Source: Actinobacillus porcitonsillarum
GTDB taxonomy: Bacteria > Pseudomonadota > Gammaproteobacteria > Enterobacterales > Pasteurellaceae
Reading direction: 5' to 3'
NCBI RefSeq assembly: GCF_003101015.1
Contig: NZ_CP029206.1
Coordinates: 1,809,001-1,873,000, forward strand
Length of the DNA: 64,000 bases
Part shown: positions 29,707 through 39,822 of the stretch, in pieces
How the letters are laid out: every line of letters starts with the position of its first letter
Numbering within the stretch: the first letter of the stretch is position 1
The notes under the pieces: model-generated
Seen by the model: only the letters and a program-made list of their open reading frames with translations
The model's database searches: none
What the model was told of the DNA's origin: nothing
Made by a program: the position numbers and the translations under genes

Positions 29707-32364
29707 TTATGCATATAACGGGTTAATACGATCTACATTTAAACCGAATTTCGCAATCGCATCAGCAACCACTTTCGTTTCAACTGTGCCTTCTTTCGCT
29801 AATTGGCTTAATGCTGCAACCACAACATAACGCTCATCTACTTCAAAGTGTTCACGTAAGTTTGCACGGCTGTCTGAACGACCGAAACCGTCTGTACCTA
29901 ACACGTGGTAGTGTTTAGTTGGTACGAACGCACGAATTTGCTCTGCATAAGATTTCACGTAGTCTGTTGAAGCAACGGTTGGTAAATCTGCTAATACTTG
30001 TGCAACATATGGTACACGTGGCGCTTCTGTTGGGTGTAATAAGTTCCAACGAGCTGCATCGTTACCATCACGACCTAATTCATTAAATGAAGGTGCAGAG
30101 AACACATCAGAAGTGATACCGTAGTCGTTTGCAAGGATCTGTGCTGCTTCACGAACATGACGCATAATTGCACCTGAACCTAATAATTGAACACGACCTT
30201 TGCCTTTACCTTCAACCGTTTCAAATTTATAAAGACCTTTACGGATACCTTCTTCTGCACCTTCCGGCATTGCTGGTTGTTCAGTAATTTCATTTAATGT
30301 TGTGATGTAGTAGAACACATCTTCTTGGTTTTCACCGTACATACGGCGGATACCATCTTGAACAATGACCGCAACTTCAAATGCAAATGATGGATCGTAG
30401 GTTACACAGTTAGGGATGATACCTGCTTGAATATGGCTATGACCATCTTCGTGTTGTAAACCTTCGCCGTTTAATGTTGTACGACCTGATGTACCACCGA
30501 TCATGAAACCACGCGCTAATTGGTCGCCTGCTAACCACATCATATCGCCCACACGTTGGAAACCAAACATAGAGTAATAGATGAAGAATGGAATCATTGG
30601 GCGATTACTTACAGAGTAAGATGTCGCTGCTGCAACCCATGAAGCTGTTGCACCTAATTCGTTGATACCTTCTTGTAATACTTGACCATCTTTTGCTTCA
30701 CGATAGTAAGCTACTAAATCACGGTCTGATGGTACATAGTTTTGACCATGCGGGTTGTAAATACCGATTTGACGGAATAAACCTTCCATACCGAATGTAC
30801 GAGCTTCATCGGCAATAATTGGCACGATTGAGTTACCAATATTTTTATCTTTTAATAGTGTATTTAACACACGGCTGAATGCCATTGTTGTTGAAATACC
30901 ACGAGGTTGAGCTTCTAATAATGCTTGGAACTCATTTAATGCCGGTACTTGATATTCAATATCAAATTTCGGTTTACGAGCAGGTACATAACCATTTAAT
31001 GCAGCACGTTTGCCGTGTAAGTAGTTATATTCTGCTGAACCTTCTGCAAATTTAATGTATTCTAAGTTTTCAACTTGCTCATCTGTTAATGGTAATTCGA
31101 AGTAATCACGGAAGCCTTTTAAGCTTTCTAATGACATTTTTTTCGATTGGTGAGCCGTGTTTTTACTTTCTGCTTCAGGGATTTTATAACCTTTAACTTG
31201 GTGCGCTAAAATTACAACCGGTTTTGTTGCGTTTTGTGCTTTAGCATACGCAGCGTAAAGTTTTTCGCTATCGTGTGCACCACGGCGTAATTCCCAAATT
31301 TCATCATCTGTCATATCTGCAACTAATGCCGCAGTTTCAGGGTAACGACCAAAGAAATGTTCACGAATGTAAGCACCGTTTTTAGATTTGAAGGTTAAAT
31401 AGTCGCCATCAACCACTTCCATCATTAACTGAGTTAATTTACCTGAAGTATCTTTTGCGAATAATTTATCCCAGTTGCTGCCCCATAATACTTTGATAAC
31501 TTCCCAACCAGCACCGGTAAATAAACCTTCTAATTCTTGAACGATTTTACCGTTACCGTTTACCGGACCATCTAAACGTTGTAAGTTACAGCTAATCGTG
31601 AAAATTAAGTTATCTAATTTTTCACGTGCAGCAAAGGTTAATGCACCTTTTGACTCGATTTCATCCATCTCGCCATCGCCTAAGAATGCATAGACTTTTT
31701 GATCTGCTGTATCTTTTAAGCCACGATTTTCAAGGTATTTTAAGAAACGAGCTTGGTAGATTGCATTAACAGGACCTAAACCCATAGATACGGTTGAGAA
31801 TTGCCAGAATTCAGGCATTAATTTCGGGTGAGGATATGAAGATAAACCATCTGCAAAAGCTTCTTGACGGAAATTATCCATTTGCTCTTCAGTGATACGA
31901 CCTTCTAAGAACGCACGAGCATACATACCTGGTGCGGCGTGACCTTGGAAGAATACTAAGTCGCCACCATTTTTTTCTGTTGCTGCTTTGAAGAAGTGGT
32001 TATAGCACACTTCATACATGGTTGCTGCTGATTGGAATGTTGAAATATGACCACCTAAGTCAAGATCTTTCTTCTGACTACGTAAAACCATCGCAATCGC
32101 ATTCCAACGTACAGCTGAACGAATACGGCGTTCAATCGCGTGATCGCCCGGGTAAGCTGGTTGTTCTAAAGCTGGAATCGTATTGATGTATGGCGTTGTT
32201 ACACCTGATTGAATTGCAACACCATTGTTACGAGCTTGGCTCATCACTTGTTCAATAATAAATTGAGCACGCTCAACACCTTCTTCACGAATTAAAGAAT
32301 CTAAAGACTCTAACCAATCTTGAGTTTCGATTGGATCTACGTCATTTACTAAAATCTCTGACAT
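29707..32364 (-). CDS. aceE: Pyruvate dehydrogenase E1 component
   Basis: 885 aa homodimeric-type E1. The thiamine-diphosphate motif lies near residue 230 (GDGEMDEIESKGALTFAAREKLDNLIF region, ending in the typical NCNLQRLDGPV-like SCNLQRLDGPV). Pyrimidine-domain motifs follow (TTLNGEGLQHEDGHSH near 640). It decarboxylates pyruvate and acetylates E2 lipoyl groups. It heads aceE-aceF-lpd; a 48-bp palindrome lies about 95 bp upstream of its start. No pdhR gene is adjacent. Confidence 0.98.
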   Translation of the reverse strand: MSEILVNDVDPIETQDWLESLDSLIREEGVERAQFIIEQVMSQARNNGVAIQSGVTTPYINTIPALEQPAYPGDHAIERRIRSAVRWNAIAMVLRSQKKDLDLGGHISTFQSAATMYEVCYNHFFKAATEKNGGDLVFFQGHAAPGMYARAFLEGRITEEQMDNFRQEAFADGLSSYPHPKLMPEFWQFSTVSMGLGPVNAIYQARFLKYLENRGLKDTADQKVYAFLGDGEMDEIESKGALTFAAREKLDNLIFTISCNLQRLDGPVNGNGKIVQELEGLFTGAGWEVIKVLWGSNWDKLFAKDTSGKLTQLMMEVVDGDYLTFKSKNGAYIREHFFGRYPETAALVADMTDDEIWELRRGAHDSEKLYAAYAKAQNATKPVVILAHQVKGYKIPEAESKNTAHQSKKMSLESLKGFRDYFELPLTDEQVENLEYIKFAEGSAEYNYLHGKRAALNGYVPARKPKFDIEYQVPALNEFQALLEAQPRGISTTMAFSRVLNTLLKDKNIGNSIVPIIADEARTFGMEGLFRQIGIYNPHGQNYVPSDRDLVAYYREAKDGQVLQEGINELGATASWVAAATSYSVSNRPMIPFFIYYSMFGFQRVGDMMWLAGDQLARGFMIGGTSGRTTLNGEGLQHEDGHSHIQAGIIPNCVTYDPSFAFEVAVIVQDGIRRMYGENQEDVFYYITTLNEITEQPAMPEGAEEGIRKGLYKFETVEGKGKGRVQLLGSGAIMRHVREAAQILANDYGITSDVFSAPSFNELGRDGNDAARWNLLHPTEAPRVPYVAQVLADLPTVASTDYVKSYAEQIRAFVPTKHYHVLGTDGFGRSDSRANLREHFEVDERYVVVAALSQLAKEGTVETKVVADAIAKFGLNVDRINPLYA

Positions 32365-32458
32365 AGGTTTTCCCTTATTAGTTTGTTTAAAATAAAATAA
32401 AGCTCATATCACAGATATTAAAAAGCTTTATCGTTGCTTGATTTCAATGCGACAAGCC

Positions 32459-32506
32459 TTAACAAGAGTTTGCAAATATCATTGATGATTTCCAAACTAT
32501 TGTTAA
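32459..32506. promoter_or_regulatory. 48-bp imperfect palindrome upstream of aceE
   Basis: Arms read TTAACAA, AGTTTG, AAAT on the left and ATTT, CAAACT, TTGTTAA on the right, with single-base mismatches between blocks; centre 32482.5. It does not match the E. coli PdhR box (ATTGGT-N3-ACCAAT). It could be an operator or a leader hairpin of the pdh operon. Confidence 0.5.
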
Positions 32507-32590
32507 AGCCTATCACACCCACAATATCTACGAATTTATAATCTATTTGCTTGTTATAAAAATGTAGATGAATTTTTAAATTAAGATAAC

Positions 32591-32642
32591 AAAAAACTGC
32601 TAATTTGTCTATTTTTTTGCGCCAAATCAAATTAACAGTTTT
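32591..32642 (-). terminator. Terminator after pyrD
   Basis: A 15-bp stem (one G-T pair) with a 20-base loop, followed on the minus strand by six Ts, 17 bp beyond the pyrD stop. Confidence 0.8.
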
Positions 32643-32659
32643 CTTCAATGATTAAACTC

Positions 32660-33667
32660 CTAACGCAATTTAATCTGTTTGGCTAATTCTTGAATTAATT
32701 GCGGTCCTTGATAAATCATTGCGGAGTAAACTTGTAATAATGATGCGCCGGCATCTATTTTTTCTTGACCTGATTCAACCGAATGAATACCGCCACTCCC
32801 AATAATAGGTAATGCACCATTTAACTCTTTTGCCAGCAAGCGAATTAAACGTGTACTTAGTGCATTCAACGGTTTACCACTTAACCCACCTTGTTGTTCC
32901 GCATTTTTTAAACCGGCAACAGGTTCTCGAGAAAGTGTGGTATTACCCGCAATAACACCATCAATTTTGTGTCTGACTAAACTGTCTGCTACGGAAGCAA
33001 TTTCATTTTCCGCCAGATCCGGCGCAATTTTTAATACAAGCGGTTTATATTGATTGAATTTTTGCGAGAGCTGTGCTTGTTCGGCTTTTAAATGTTGAAG
33101 AAGATCATCTAATGCTTCGCCATATTGTAACGAACGTAAGTTTTTAGTATTTGGCGAAGAAATATTGACCGTAATATAATCAGCGTGTTCATAAACTTTA
33201 CGCAAACAAATTTGGTAATCGTCTAGGGCTTTTTCAATCGGTGTAATAGCATTTTTACCAATGTTTATCCCTAATATACCATCATATTTGGATTTTTTGA
33301 CATTTTCTACAAGAACATCCACACCATAATTGTTAAATCCATTACGATTCACAATACCTTCAGCTTCTAAAATTCTGAACTGGCGTGGTTTCGGGTTTCC
33401 ATCTTGAGCAACCGGTGTAACCGTTCCCACTTCAATAAAACCAAAACCTAATTTACCGAATCCATCGATTGCCTCACCATTTTTATCAGCCCCAGCGGCT
33501 AAACCGATAGGATTTTTAAATTTGAGCCCCATCACTTCTGTCGGATTTTGTGGGATAGTGAACGGATTAAAAGGCAACTGCCCCATTATTTTTAAAGCTT
33601 GGATGGAAAAATGATGCGCCGTTTCAGGCTCCATGGTAAAAATAAATTTACGGATGAGTGAATACAT
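32660..33667 (-). CDS. pyrD: Dihydroorotate dehydrogenase (quinone), class 2
   Basis: 335 aa. It has an N-terminal membrane-associating helix (to about residue 40), then the FMN barrel with GLAAGADKNGE near 57, the catalytic serine in NISSPNTKNL near 172, and IIGSGGIHS near 285. It oxidises dihydroorotate with the quinone pool in pyrimidine synthesis. It sits between the prs terminator and its own terminator, so it is probably monocistronic. Confidence 0.97.
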   Translation of the reverse strand: MYSLIRKFIFTMEPETAHHFSIQALKIMGQLPFNPFTIPQNPTEVMGLKFKNPIGLAAGADKNGEAIDGFGKLGFGFIEVGTVTPVAQDGNPKPRQFRILEAEGIVNRNGFNNYGVDVLVENVKKSKYDGILGINIGKNAITPIEKALDDYQICLRKVYEHADYITVNISSPNTKNLRSLQYGEALDDLLQHLKAEQAQLSQKFNQYKPLVLKIAPDLAENEIASVADSLVRHKIDGVIAGNTTLSREPVAGLKNAEQQGGLSGKPLNALSTRLIRLLAKELNGALPIIGSGGIHSVESGQEKIDAGASLLQVYSAMIYQGPQLIQELAKQIKLR

Positions 33668-33694
33668 ATTATTGGATTATTTAGTGATAAATGT

Positions 33695-33720
33695 AAAAAA
33701 AGCGGGTATAAAACCCGCCT
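33695..33720 (-). terminator. Terminator after prs
   Basis: A GCGGGT/ACCCGC stem with a short AT loop is followed on the minus strand by seven Ts, right after the prs stop. Confidence 0.88.
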
Positions 33721-33727
33721 CAATCTA

Positions 33728-34678
33728 TTAAGCATCAAACATTGCAGAAATTGATTCTTCGTTGCTAATACGACGAATAGCCTCTGCAAGCATACCAGAT
33801 AAAGTTAATGCACGAACTTTATTAAGTGCTTTAATTTCTTCCGAAAGTGGAATAGTATCCGTCACCACCACTTCGTCTAACGCTGGATTCGCAAGATTTT
33901 TTGCCGCTGTGCCAGAAAACACTGGGTGAGTTGCATAAGCAACAACTTTTGTTGCACCACGTTCTTTTAACGCTTCAGCCGCTTTAACTAAAGTACCACC
34001 GGTATCGATCATATCATCAACGAGAATACAATCACGACCAGCAACATCACCAATGATGTGCATTACTTGTGATACATTCGCTTTTGGACGACGTTTATCA
34101 ATGATAGCCATATCTGCATCATTTAATAATTTTGCAATCGCACGTGCACGTACCACACCACCGATATCCGGTGAAACCACCATTGGATTATTTAAATCTG
34201 TTTTTTGTAAAATATCTTTGATTAACACAGGAGAACCAAATACGTTATCTACCGGCACATCAAAGAAACCTTGAATTTGCTCTGCGTGTAAGTCGCAAGT
34301 TAATACGCGATCAACACCCACACTAGAAAGAAAATCTGCAACTACTTTTGCGGTAATGGGTACACGAGCAGAACGCACTCGGCGATCTTGACGAGCATAA
34401 CCAAAATAAGGGATTACTGCCGTGATACGACCTGCTGAAGCACGACGTAACGCGTCTACCATGACGATCAATTCCATTAAATTATCATTCGTTGGCGCAC
34501 AAGTCGATTGTACGATGAATACGTCTGAACCACGTACATTCTCGTTAATTTGAACTTGGATTTCTCCATCACTGAAACGACCAACTGTCGCATCACCAAG
34601 AGAAATATAAAGACGCTCTGCAATACGTTTCGCAAGTTCTGGAGTTGCATTACCTGCAAACAATTTAATATCTGGCAT
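33728..34678 (-). CDS. prs: Ribose-phosphate pyrophosphokinase
   Basis: 316 aa, the standard length. Motifs: the N-terminal ATP-loop [16 protein letters not shown] near 95, the ribose-5-phosphate and metal site [17 protein letters not shown] near 130, and the PRPP loop [13 protein letters not shown] near 215. It makes PRPP for nucleotide, His, Trp and NAD synthesis. It follows ispE by 19 bp in a lolB-ispE-prs run, as in E. coli. Confidence 0.98.
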   Translation of the reverse strand: MPDIKLFAGNATPELAKRIAERLYISLGDATVGRFSDGEIQVQINENVRGSDVFIVQSTCAPTNDNLMELIVMVDALRRASAGRITAVIPYFGYARQDRRVRSARVPITAKVVADFLSSVGVDRVLTCDLHAEQIQGFFDVPVDNVFGSPVLIKDILQKTDLNNPMVVSPDIGGVVRARAIAKLLNDADMAIIDKRRPKANVSQVMHIIGDVAGRDCILVDDMIDTGGTLVKAAEALKERGATKVVAYATHPVFSGTAAKNLANPALDEVVVTDTIPLSEEIKALNKVRALTLSGMLAEAIRRISNEESISAMFDA

Positions 34679-34697
34679 TGGAATGGATCCTTTAGGA

Positions 34698-35534
34698 TTA
34701 GAAAGTTAAGTTAAGAAATTGATGTAACGGAGAACGATTCTGCCCTTTTGCAACAAAACCAAATACATTTTCCGGTTTATGCGCAAAAACTGCCCTAGCT
34801 TCTTCCTCACGATCAAATTCAGCAAAAATACAAGCACCTGTGCCTGTCAATCTGAATCTTGCATATTTTAGCAATTTTGTAATCAGATCTTCAACCTCGA
34901 AATAATGATCTCGAACAACTTTTTCGCAATCGTTTTCCCAGCTTGTATTAAGAAGGTTATTCATTGAACGTTTGGGTGTATTTCTAGGTAAAAGAGGATC
35001 TTTAAAAACCACCGCTGTTGAAATCGCAATTTCAGGCTTAAGTACTACATACCATTTTTCTTTAGGCTCACAAGGCGTTAAAACTTCGCCAACCCCTTCT
35101 GCAAAGGCAGCAAAACCTCGCACAAAAATAGGCACATCAGCACCTAAGGCTAACCCTAATTCTGCTAATGCTTCGAGGGTAAGCCCTGTTTGCCAAAGAT
35201 AATTTAACCCAACAAGAACGGTTGCCGCATTAGACGATCCGCCACCAACACCGCCGCCCATAGGGAGACGTTTAGTTATCCCAATTCTTGCCCCTTTTTG
35301 ACAAGCGGTCGTTTCTTGTAGAAGTTTTGCAGCCTTATAAATTAAATTATCTTCTTTTGCCACTTGAGGTAGTTCGTTCAATAATTCTATCTGACCGCTC
35401 TCATCAACCTCTATTTCAATCTCATCGCCAAAATCAAGAAATTGAAATAACGTTTGAAGTTCATGGTAACCGTTCGGTCGCTGTCCGGTAATGTATAAAA
35501 ATAAATTCAACTTAGCAGGGCTTGGAAATTTCAT
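34698..35534 (-). CDS. ispE: 4-diphosphocytidyl-2-C-methyl-D-erythritol kinase
   Basis: 278 aa from the ATG at 35534, which overlaps the lolB stop as TAATG (translational coupling); a TTG 12 bp upstream is in frame but less likely. GHMP-kinase motifs: [10 protein letters not shown] at the N-terminus, [17 protein letters not shown] near 90 and [13 protein letters not shown] near 245. It catalyses the fourth step of the MEP isoprenoid pathway; dxs, ispD and ispF are elsewhere in this window. Confidence 0.96.
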   Translation of the reverse strand: MKFPSPAKLNLFLYITGQRPNGYHELQTLFQFLDFGDEIEIEVDESGQIELLNELPQVAKEDNLIYKAAKLLQETTACQKGARIGITKRLPMGGGVGGGSSNAATVLVGLNYLWQTGLTLEALAELGLALGADVPIFVRGFAAFAEGVGEVLTPCEPKEKWYVVLKPEIAISTAVVFKDPLLPRNTPKRSMNNLLNTSWENDCEKVVRDHYFEVEDLITKLLKYARFRLTGTGACIFAEFDREEEARAVFAHKPENVFGFVAKGQNRSPLHQFLNLTF

Positions 35535-36166
35535 TAGTATGTCCAATTATCAATACGAATTTTTAACGTTTGAGAACCATTTTCTAACACAATCAATTTA
35601 GGTAAATTAGGCTGTTTTGTCTCATCATAGCTTACATAGCTAACTTTCCAAACAACACCTTTAATTGGATAGCTAAACTGTGCTAACTGACGCTTATCAT
35701 TTACCGTATATTGACCGTTTTTCTCTGGCTGACCTTTTAACCAATAAGCAAACTGATCGATAGGAAATGCCACACCAATAATTTCTTGCATTAAGGCATC
35801 GATATCACGATCTGAACGGCTATTCCCTTCACTATCAGAAATCGTTAGCCCACGTGCATTACGGTGTAATTTTAGCGACTTGCTGGATAAATTCGAAGAA
35901 AGCTCAAGCCCAAAGTTGGTTGTGTTGTTATATTGCCAATCAAAATGTGATGAGAAGCGCTCTTCAGGCGAGATATAACCAAATTGTCCCGTTGCTTTAT
36001 AGCTGTGAATTTTAGCCAGTGCGGCAAGATGCGCTTGCCATTGAGGATCTTGATGAGAAATTTGTTGGGTTGGTTGTTCAACGGTTGTCGGTGCATCAAG
36101 TACAGATTGACAACCTACCAAGAAAACAAGAGGTGTCAGTAAAAAAATTTTTGAGCGTTTTTTCAT
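35534..36166 (-). CDS. lolB: Outer-membrane lipoprotein LolB
   Basis: 210 aa from ATG 36166. The signal peptide has lipobox LVGC (Cys about residue 18). The mature domain is an antiparallel beta barrel, with [22 protein letters not shown] typical of LolB; its C-terminus reads [11 protein letters not shown]. LolB receives lipoproteins from LolA and inserts them in the outer membrane. The longer frame to 36193 would start inside a USS hairpin and lose the clean signal peptide, so the internal ATG is preferred. No clear ribosome site precedes either start. Confidence 0.85.
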   Translation of the reverse strand: MKKRSKIFLLTPLVFLVGCQSVLDAPTTVEQPTQQISHQDPQWQAHLAALAKIHSYKATGQFGYISPEERFSSHFDWQYNNTTNFGLELSSNLSSKSLKLHRNARGLTISDSEGNSRSDRDIDALMQEIIGVAFPIDQFAYWLKGQPEKNGQYTVNDKRQLAQFSYPIKGVVWKVSYVSYDETKQPNLPKLIVLENGSQTLKIRIDNWTY

Positions 36167-36176
36167 ATCAAATAAA

Positions 36177-36231
36177 AAGCGGTAGGATTTCATTAAAATT
36201 TTGCAAATTCTACCTGAAATCTTACCGCTTG
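36177..36231 (-). terminator. USS-pair terminator between yafJ and lolB
   Basis: A 15-bp stem (AAGCGGTAAGATTTC/GAAATCCTACCGCTT, one G-T pair), built from two opposed uptake signals, is followed by a T-run on the minus strand. The T-run ends only about 10 bases before the preferred lolB ATG. Confidence 0.7.
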
Positions 36232-36251
36232 TCTGTAACTCTCACGCGGTT

Positions 36252-37052
36252 TTATACGTGCGTTTGGTTATTTGGTAATGTACCTTCAATCTCTTCGATT
36301 AAATCACCATCTTTAAAAAAGACGTAACCACCATTTTTCATTTTGACCCAGTTTTCATTTTTAGTCAGTGGTTGGGTCGCAATAATCGTGACTTTATCCT
36401 TTTCTGTTGTGTATTGACTAAAATCGATTTCAACATCATCATCTCTCAATGCCTTACAAAATGGTGCCTTACGAGTCACATAATATAAATTGGTTGAGCA
36501 GCGTGCAATCATCCAATGCCCATTAGATAAGATAAAATTAAATACGCCTTTGGTCGCAATCTCAGAGGTAATTTCAACTACAGCATCAAAAATCTCTTTT
36601 TCGGTTGGTTTTTTATTAAATCTTTCTCTTAATTGTGAAACTAAGCAACAAAAGGCAGCCTCTGAATCCGTAGAACCAATTGGTTGATAATGACACTCTT
36701 CACAAACACCAACTCCTTCAACCGTACCATTATGAGCAAAAACCCAATTTTCTCCCCATAGCTCACGAATAAAAGGGTGTGTATTTTCTAAATTGATATC
36801 ACCTCGCGTAGCTTTTCGGATATGCGAAATCACATTAAAGGATTTAATTTTAAATTCACTGACTAAATCAGCAACAGGCGATGATGCCCCTGGGCGATTA
36901 TCTCGAAAAATACGCACGCCCTTTCCTTCAAAAAAAGCAATACCAAAACCGTCTGTATGATGATCTGTTAAACCTGCACGCCGACGGAAGCCTTCAAAAG
37001 AGAACGTAATATCCGTCGGTGTATTACAGTTCATTCCAAGTAATTGACACAT
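36252..37052 (-). CDS. yafJ: Class II glutamine amidotransferase YafJ
   Basis: 266 aa Ntn-hydrolase. The catalytic Cys is residue 2 (MCQLLGMNC), followed by HTDGFGIAFFEG near 36, NTHPFIRELWGENWVFAHNGTV near 92 and GSTDSEAAF near 127. These are glutaminase-domain motifs without a synthetase domain. The acceptor and role of YafJ are unknown. It is monocistronic, ending at a USS-pair terminator. Confidence 0.88.
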   Translation of the reverse strand: MCQLLGMNCNTPTDITFSFEGFRRRAGLTDHHTDGFGIAFFEGKGVRIFRDNRPGASSPVADLVSEFKIKSFNVISHIRKATRGDINLENTHPFIRELWGENWVFAHNGTVEGVGVCEECHYQPIGSTDSEAAFCCLVSQLRERFNKKPTEKEIFDAVVEITSEIATKGVFNFILSNGHWMIARCSTNLYYVTRKAPFCKALRDDDVEIDFSQYTTEKDKVTIIATQPLTKNENWVKMKNGGYVFFKDGDLIEEIEGTLPNNQTHV

Positions 37053-37135
37053 AATTCACAATCTAAAATAAAAACAATTGCTGTGCATTTTGATAAATTC
37101 TTCAGACTAATTCAATAGAGGTAGATCAAAAAATT

Positions 37136-37915
37136 TTATTCTTTCTTCAATAAACTTATTAAAAAGAGCCCACCGGCACAAACAACCACGGAAGGTCCTG
37201 CTGGCGTATCTTCAATACTTGATAATAATAACCCCCCCGTGATTGCCATAACACTAAAGCAAATCGCATAAATTACCATCGACTCTGGTGTTTTTGCAAA
37301 ACGGCGAGCCGTGGCTGAAGGGATTATCAGTAGAGAGGTAATAATCAATGCGCCCACAAATTTCATACTCAATGCGATCGTTAATGCAGTTAAAATCATC
37401 AATAATAAGCGTAATCTTGCCACTTTTAGCCCTTCTATTTGTGCTAACTCTGGACTTATGGTGATCGATAATAATTTTTCCCAATAAAAGCCTAAAATAG
37501 CAGCGATAAAGACAACGCCCACGGCAATAAAAATCACATCACTGAAATCAATGGCAAGTAAATCACCAAAGAGATAAGACAGTAAATCCACTCGAACATT
37601 ATCAAGCAAACTGATCGTAATCACGCCCAGAGAAAGGCTACAATGCGCAATAATGCCCAATACCGTATCGACAGAATAATTGGTTTTATGTTCTAACCAA
37701 ACTAATGCGAGAGCTAAGATAATTGTCATCGCAATGACGGCAATATAGGGATCGATTTGCAAAAAAATTCCTAAAGCGACACCTAATAATGCCGAATGCG
37801 ATAATGTATCGCCAAAATAAGCCATTTTTCGCCAAACGACAAACGCTCCAAGTGGCGCTGTAATAAAAGAAAGGAGCAATCCTGCCAACCAAGCAGGTAA
37901 TAGAATATCTAACAT
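37136..37915 (-). CDS. znuB: Zinc ABC transporter permease ZnuB
   Basis: 259 aa with about eight membrane helices. ABC-3 family motifs: APLGAFVVWRKMAYFGDTLSHSALLG near residue 20-45 and SMKFVGALIITSLLIIPSATAR near 180-200. It forms the channel of the high-affinity Zn2+ importer. The ATPase znuC and binding protein znuA are not adjacent; the gene stands alone after rarA. A Mn/Fe ABC-3 permease is the alternative, but sequence character and length fit ZnuB. Confidence 0.85.
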   Translation of the reverse strand: MLDILLPAWLAGLLLSFITAPLGAFVVWRKMAYFGDTLSHSALLGVALGIFLQIDPYIAVIAMTIILALALVWLEHKTNYSVDTVLGIIAHCSLSLGVITISLLDNVRVDLLSYLFGDLLAIDFSDVIFIAVGVVFIAAILGFYWEKLLSITISPELAQIEGLKVARLRLLLMILTALTIALSMKFVGALIITSLLIIPSATARRFAKTPESMVIYAICFSVMAITGGLLLSSIEDTPAGPSVVVCAGGLFLISLLKKE

Positions 37916-37923
37916 AGTGTTTC

Positions 37924-37965
37924 AAGCGGTTTGATTTGTAAAAAATTTTACCAATTTAACCGCTT
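37924..37965. repeat. Inverted uptake signal pair between rarA and znuB
   Basis: AAGCGGTT (37924-37931) and AACCGCTT (37958-37965) face each other across an AT-rich 26-base spacer, filling the rarA-znuB gap; possible weak terminator. Confidence 0.6.
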
Positions 37966-37980
37966 CCTCGGATTAAATTA

Positions 37981-39315
37981 TCAATAACGTTTTGTTGGAC
38001 TTTGTGCATCAAGGGCTTTCAGCCACGCCATTTTTTCTTTAATTTGCTTTTCCATGCCTCGTTCGGTCGGAAAATAAAACTGCGTATTTTTTAATTCAGG
38101 AGGGAAATAATTTTCCCCAGCGGCGTAAGCATGTTCTTCATGATGAGCATAACGATACTCTTCTCCATATCCCAACGTTTTCATTAAATGGGTTGGTGCA
38201 TTGCGCAAGTGTTCCGGCACATCATAATCTTTTGCTTCTTTGGCTAATCGTTTAGCTTCATTAAATGCGGTATAAACAGCATTACTTTTCGGTGCTACGG
38301 CTAAATAAATAACCGCTTGAGCAATCGCCCGTTCGCCCTCATAAGCGCCGACTCGAGTATAACAATCCCATGCGCTTAATGCGGCTTGCATTGCTCTTGG
38401 ATCGGCATTACCAATATCTTCCGATGCAATGGCTAACAATCTTCGAGCGACATAAAGCGGATCGCCGCCTGCTGTGAGTATTCTCGCATACCAATACAAT
38501 GCGCCATCGGGCGAAGAACCTCGGATTGATTTATGTAATGCTGAAATAAGATCGTAGTAGCGATCGCCACCTTTATCAAACCGCGCTAATCTTTCGCCAA
38601 GGATTTCTGTGAGAAGATTAAGATCAAACCGTTTTCCTGCTTCTGTTTGTGTTGCCATGTCCGACATTTGTTCTAAACAATTTAAAGCATAACGTGCATC
38701 ACCATTTACGTAGTCTGCTAATAAATTGAGTACATTATCTTTTAAGACAATCTTTTCTGCCCCTAAACCTCGTGTTTTATCATTCAACGCATTTTGTAGT
38801 ACTAGCAAAATATCTGCCGATTGTAATGGTTTTAAAATATAAACTCTCGCACGAGATAGCAATGCATTATTTAATTCAAAGGAGGGATTTTCGGTTGTTG
38901 CTCCAATAAAAATGATCGTGCCATCTTCAATATAAGGCAGAAAAGCATCTTGCTGGCTTTTATTAAAACGGTGTACTTCATCAACAAAAAGCAGTGTTCG
39001 TCTCCCCGTTTGGCGATTTAATTTAGCTCGTTCAATCGCTTCTCGGATCTCTTTAATGCCACTCGTTACCGCAGAAAGGCGTTCGACATCGGCATCGAAA
39101 TGATAGGCGATGATTTCTGCCAGTGTCGTTTTACCGGTACCAGGAGGCCCCCAAAAGATCATAGAGTGAGGATGTTTAGATTCAATCGCTCGGCGAAGTG
39201 GCTTTCCTTCGCCGATAAGATGATGCTGCCCAATATACTCACTCAGATTTCTTGGGCGCATACGGGCTGAAAGAGGACGAAAATCCTCAGCAAAATCAAA
39301 GGAGAAACTACTCAT
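37981..39315 (-). CDS. rarA: Replication-associated recombination protein RarA (MgsA)
   Basis: 444 aa clamp-loader-like AAA+ ATPase. Walker A GPPGTGKT is at 56-63, Walker [21 protein letters not shown] near 105-125, sensor [12 protein letters not shown] near 135. The C-terminal tetramerisation domain has [18 protein letters not shown] and [20 protein letters not shown] (here [16 protein letters not shown]). RarA acts at stalled forks with SSB. It follows mreD by 18 bp, so it may be in the mre transcript. Confidence 0.95.
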   Translation of the reverse strand: MSSFSFDFAEDFRPLSARMRPRNLSEYIGQHHLIGEGKPLRRAIESKHPHSMIFWGPPGTGKTTLAEIIAYHFDADVERLSAVTSGIKEIREAIERAKLNRQTGRRTLLFVDEVHRFNKSQQDAFLPYIEDGTIIFIGATTENPSFELNNALLSRARVYILKPLQSADILLVLQNALNDKTRGLGAEKIVLKDNVLNLLADYVNGDARYALNCLEQMSDMATQTEAGKRFDLNLLTEILGERLARFDKGGDRYYDLISALHKSIRGSSPDGALYWYARILTAGGDPLYVARRLLAIASEDIGNADPRAMQAALSAWDCYTRVGAYEGERAIAQAVIYLAVAPKSNAVYTAFNEAKRLAKEAKDYDVPEHLRNAPTHLMKTLGYGEEYRYAHHEEHAYAAGENYFPPELKNTQFYFPTERGMEKQIKEKMAWLKALDAQSPTKRY

Positions 39316-39333
39316 AGATGATGTTCATAGCCC

Positions 39334-39822
39334 CTAACGTAATCGTAATTGGCGTCTAATTTGACGCATGAGTAAAAAGACCCAAGGCCATAAAATACCG
39401 CTAATAAATGCCCCGGCAATTTCTTGTGTATTGAACGTTGCTGCATGTAAAGTATGCTCAATGACAAAAATAAAGCCTCTAATCATAATGATATAAAGCA
39501 TGACTAATAAGCCTTGTAACCATAATGATAAATTACGTAACACAAGGTGGTGTTTAGCCACAAAATATATTGAGATCGACAACACTAAGGCATGAATTCC
39601 TAAAATTGATCCTAAAATCAAATCCCATACAATACCTGCGGCAAATGCCGTGCCGACACTCACTTTATCAGGTAAAGCTAATGCCCAATAAATGAGTACC
39701 AAAATAAGCCATGAGGGTCTAAACCCTTGAAAACCAATTGGCCAAGGCATGATTTCCAAAATAAATGCGACGATAAAAATAGAGACCAAAACTAAAAGTT
39801 GAAATAACGGATTTGTACGCAC
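39334..39822 (-). CDS. mreD: Rod shape-determining protein MreD
   Basis: 162 aa with five membrane helices and the MreD motif PWPIGFQGFRPSWLILVLIYWAL near residue 26. It is part of the elongasome with MreB, MreC, RodA and PBP2. It starts with GTG overlapping the mreC stop as TAGTG, so translation is probably coupled. Confidence 0.93.
   Translation of the reverse strand: MRTNPLFQLLVLVSIFIVAFILEIMPWPIGFQGFRPSWLILVLIYWALALPDKVSVGTAFAAGIVWDLILGSILGIHALVLSISIYFVAKHHLVLRNLSLWLQGLLVMLYIIMIRGFIFVIEHTLHAATFNTQEIAGAFISGILWPWVFLLMRQIRRQLRLR

Noticed and set aside
32418..32648. 76-codon minus-strand frame between pyrD and aceE
   Set aside because: It covers the pyrD terminator stem and the 48-bp palindrome and has no ribosome site, so it is non-coding regulatory DNA.
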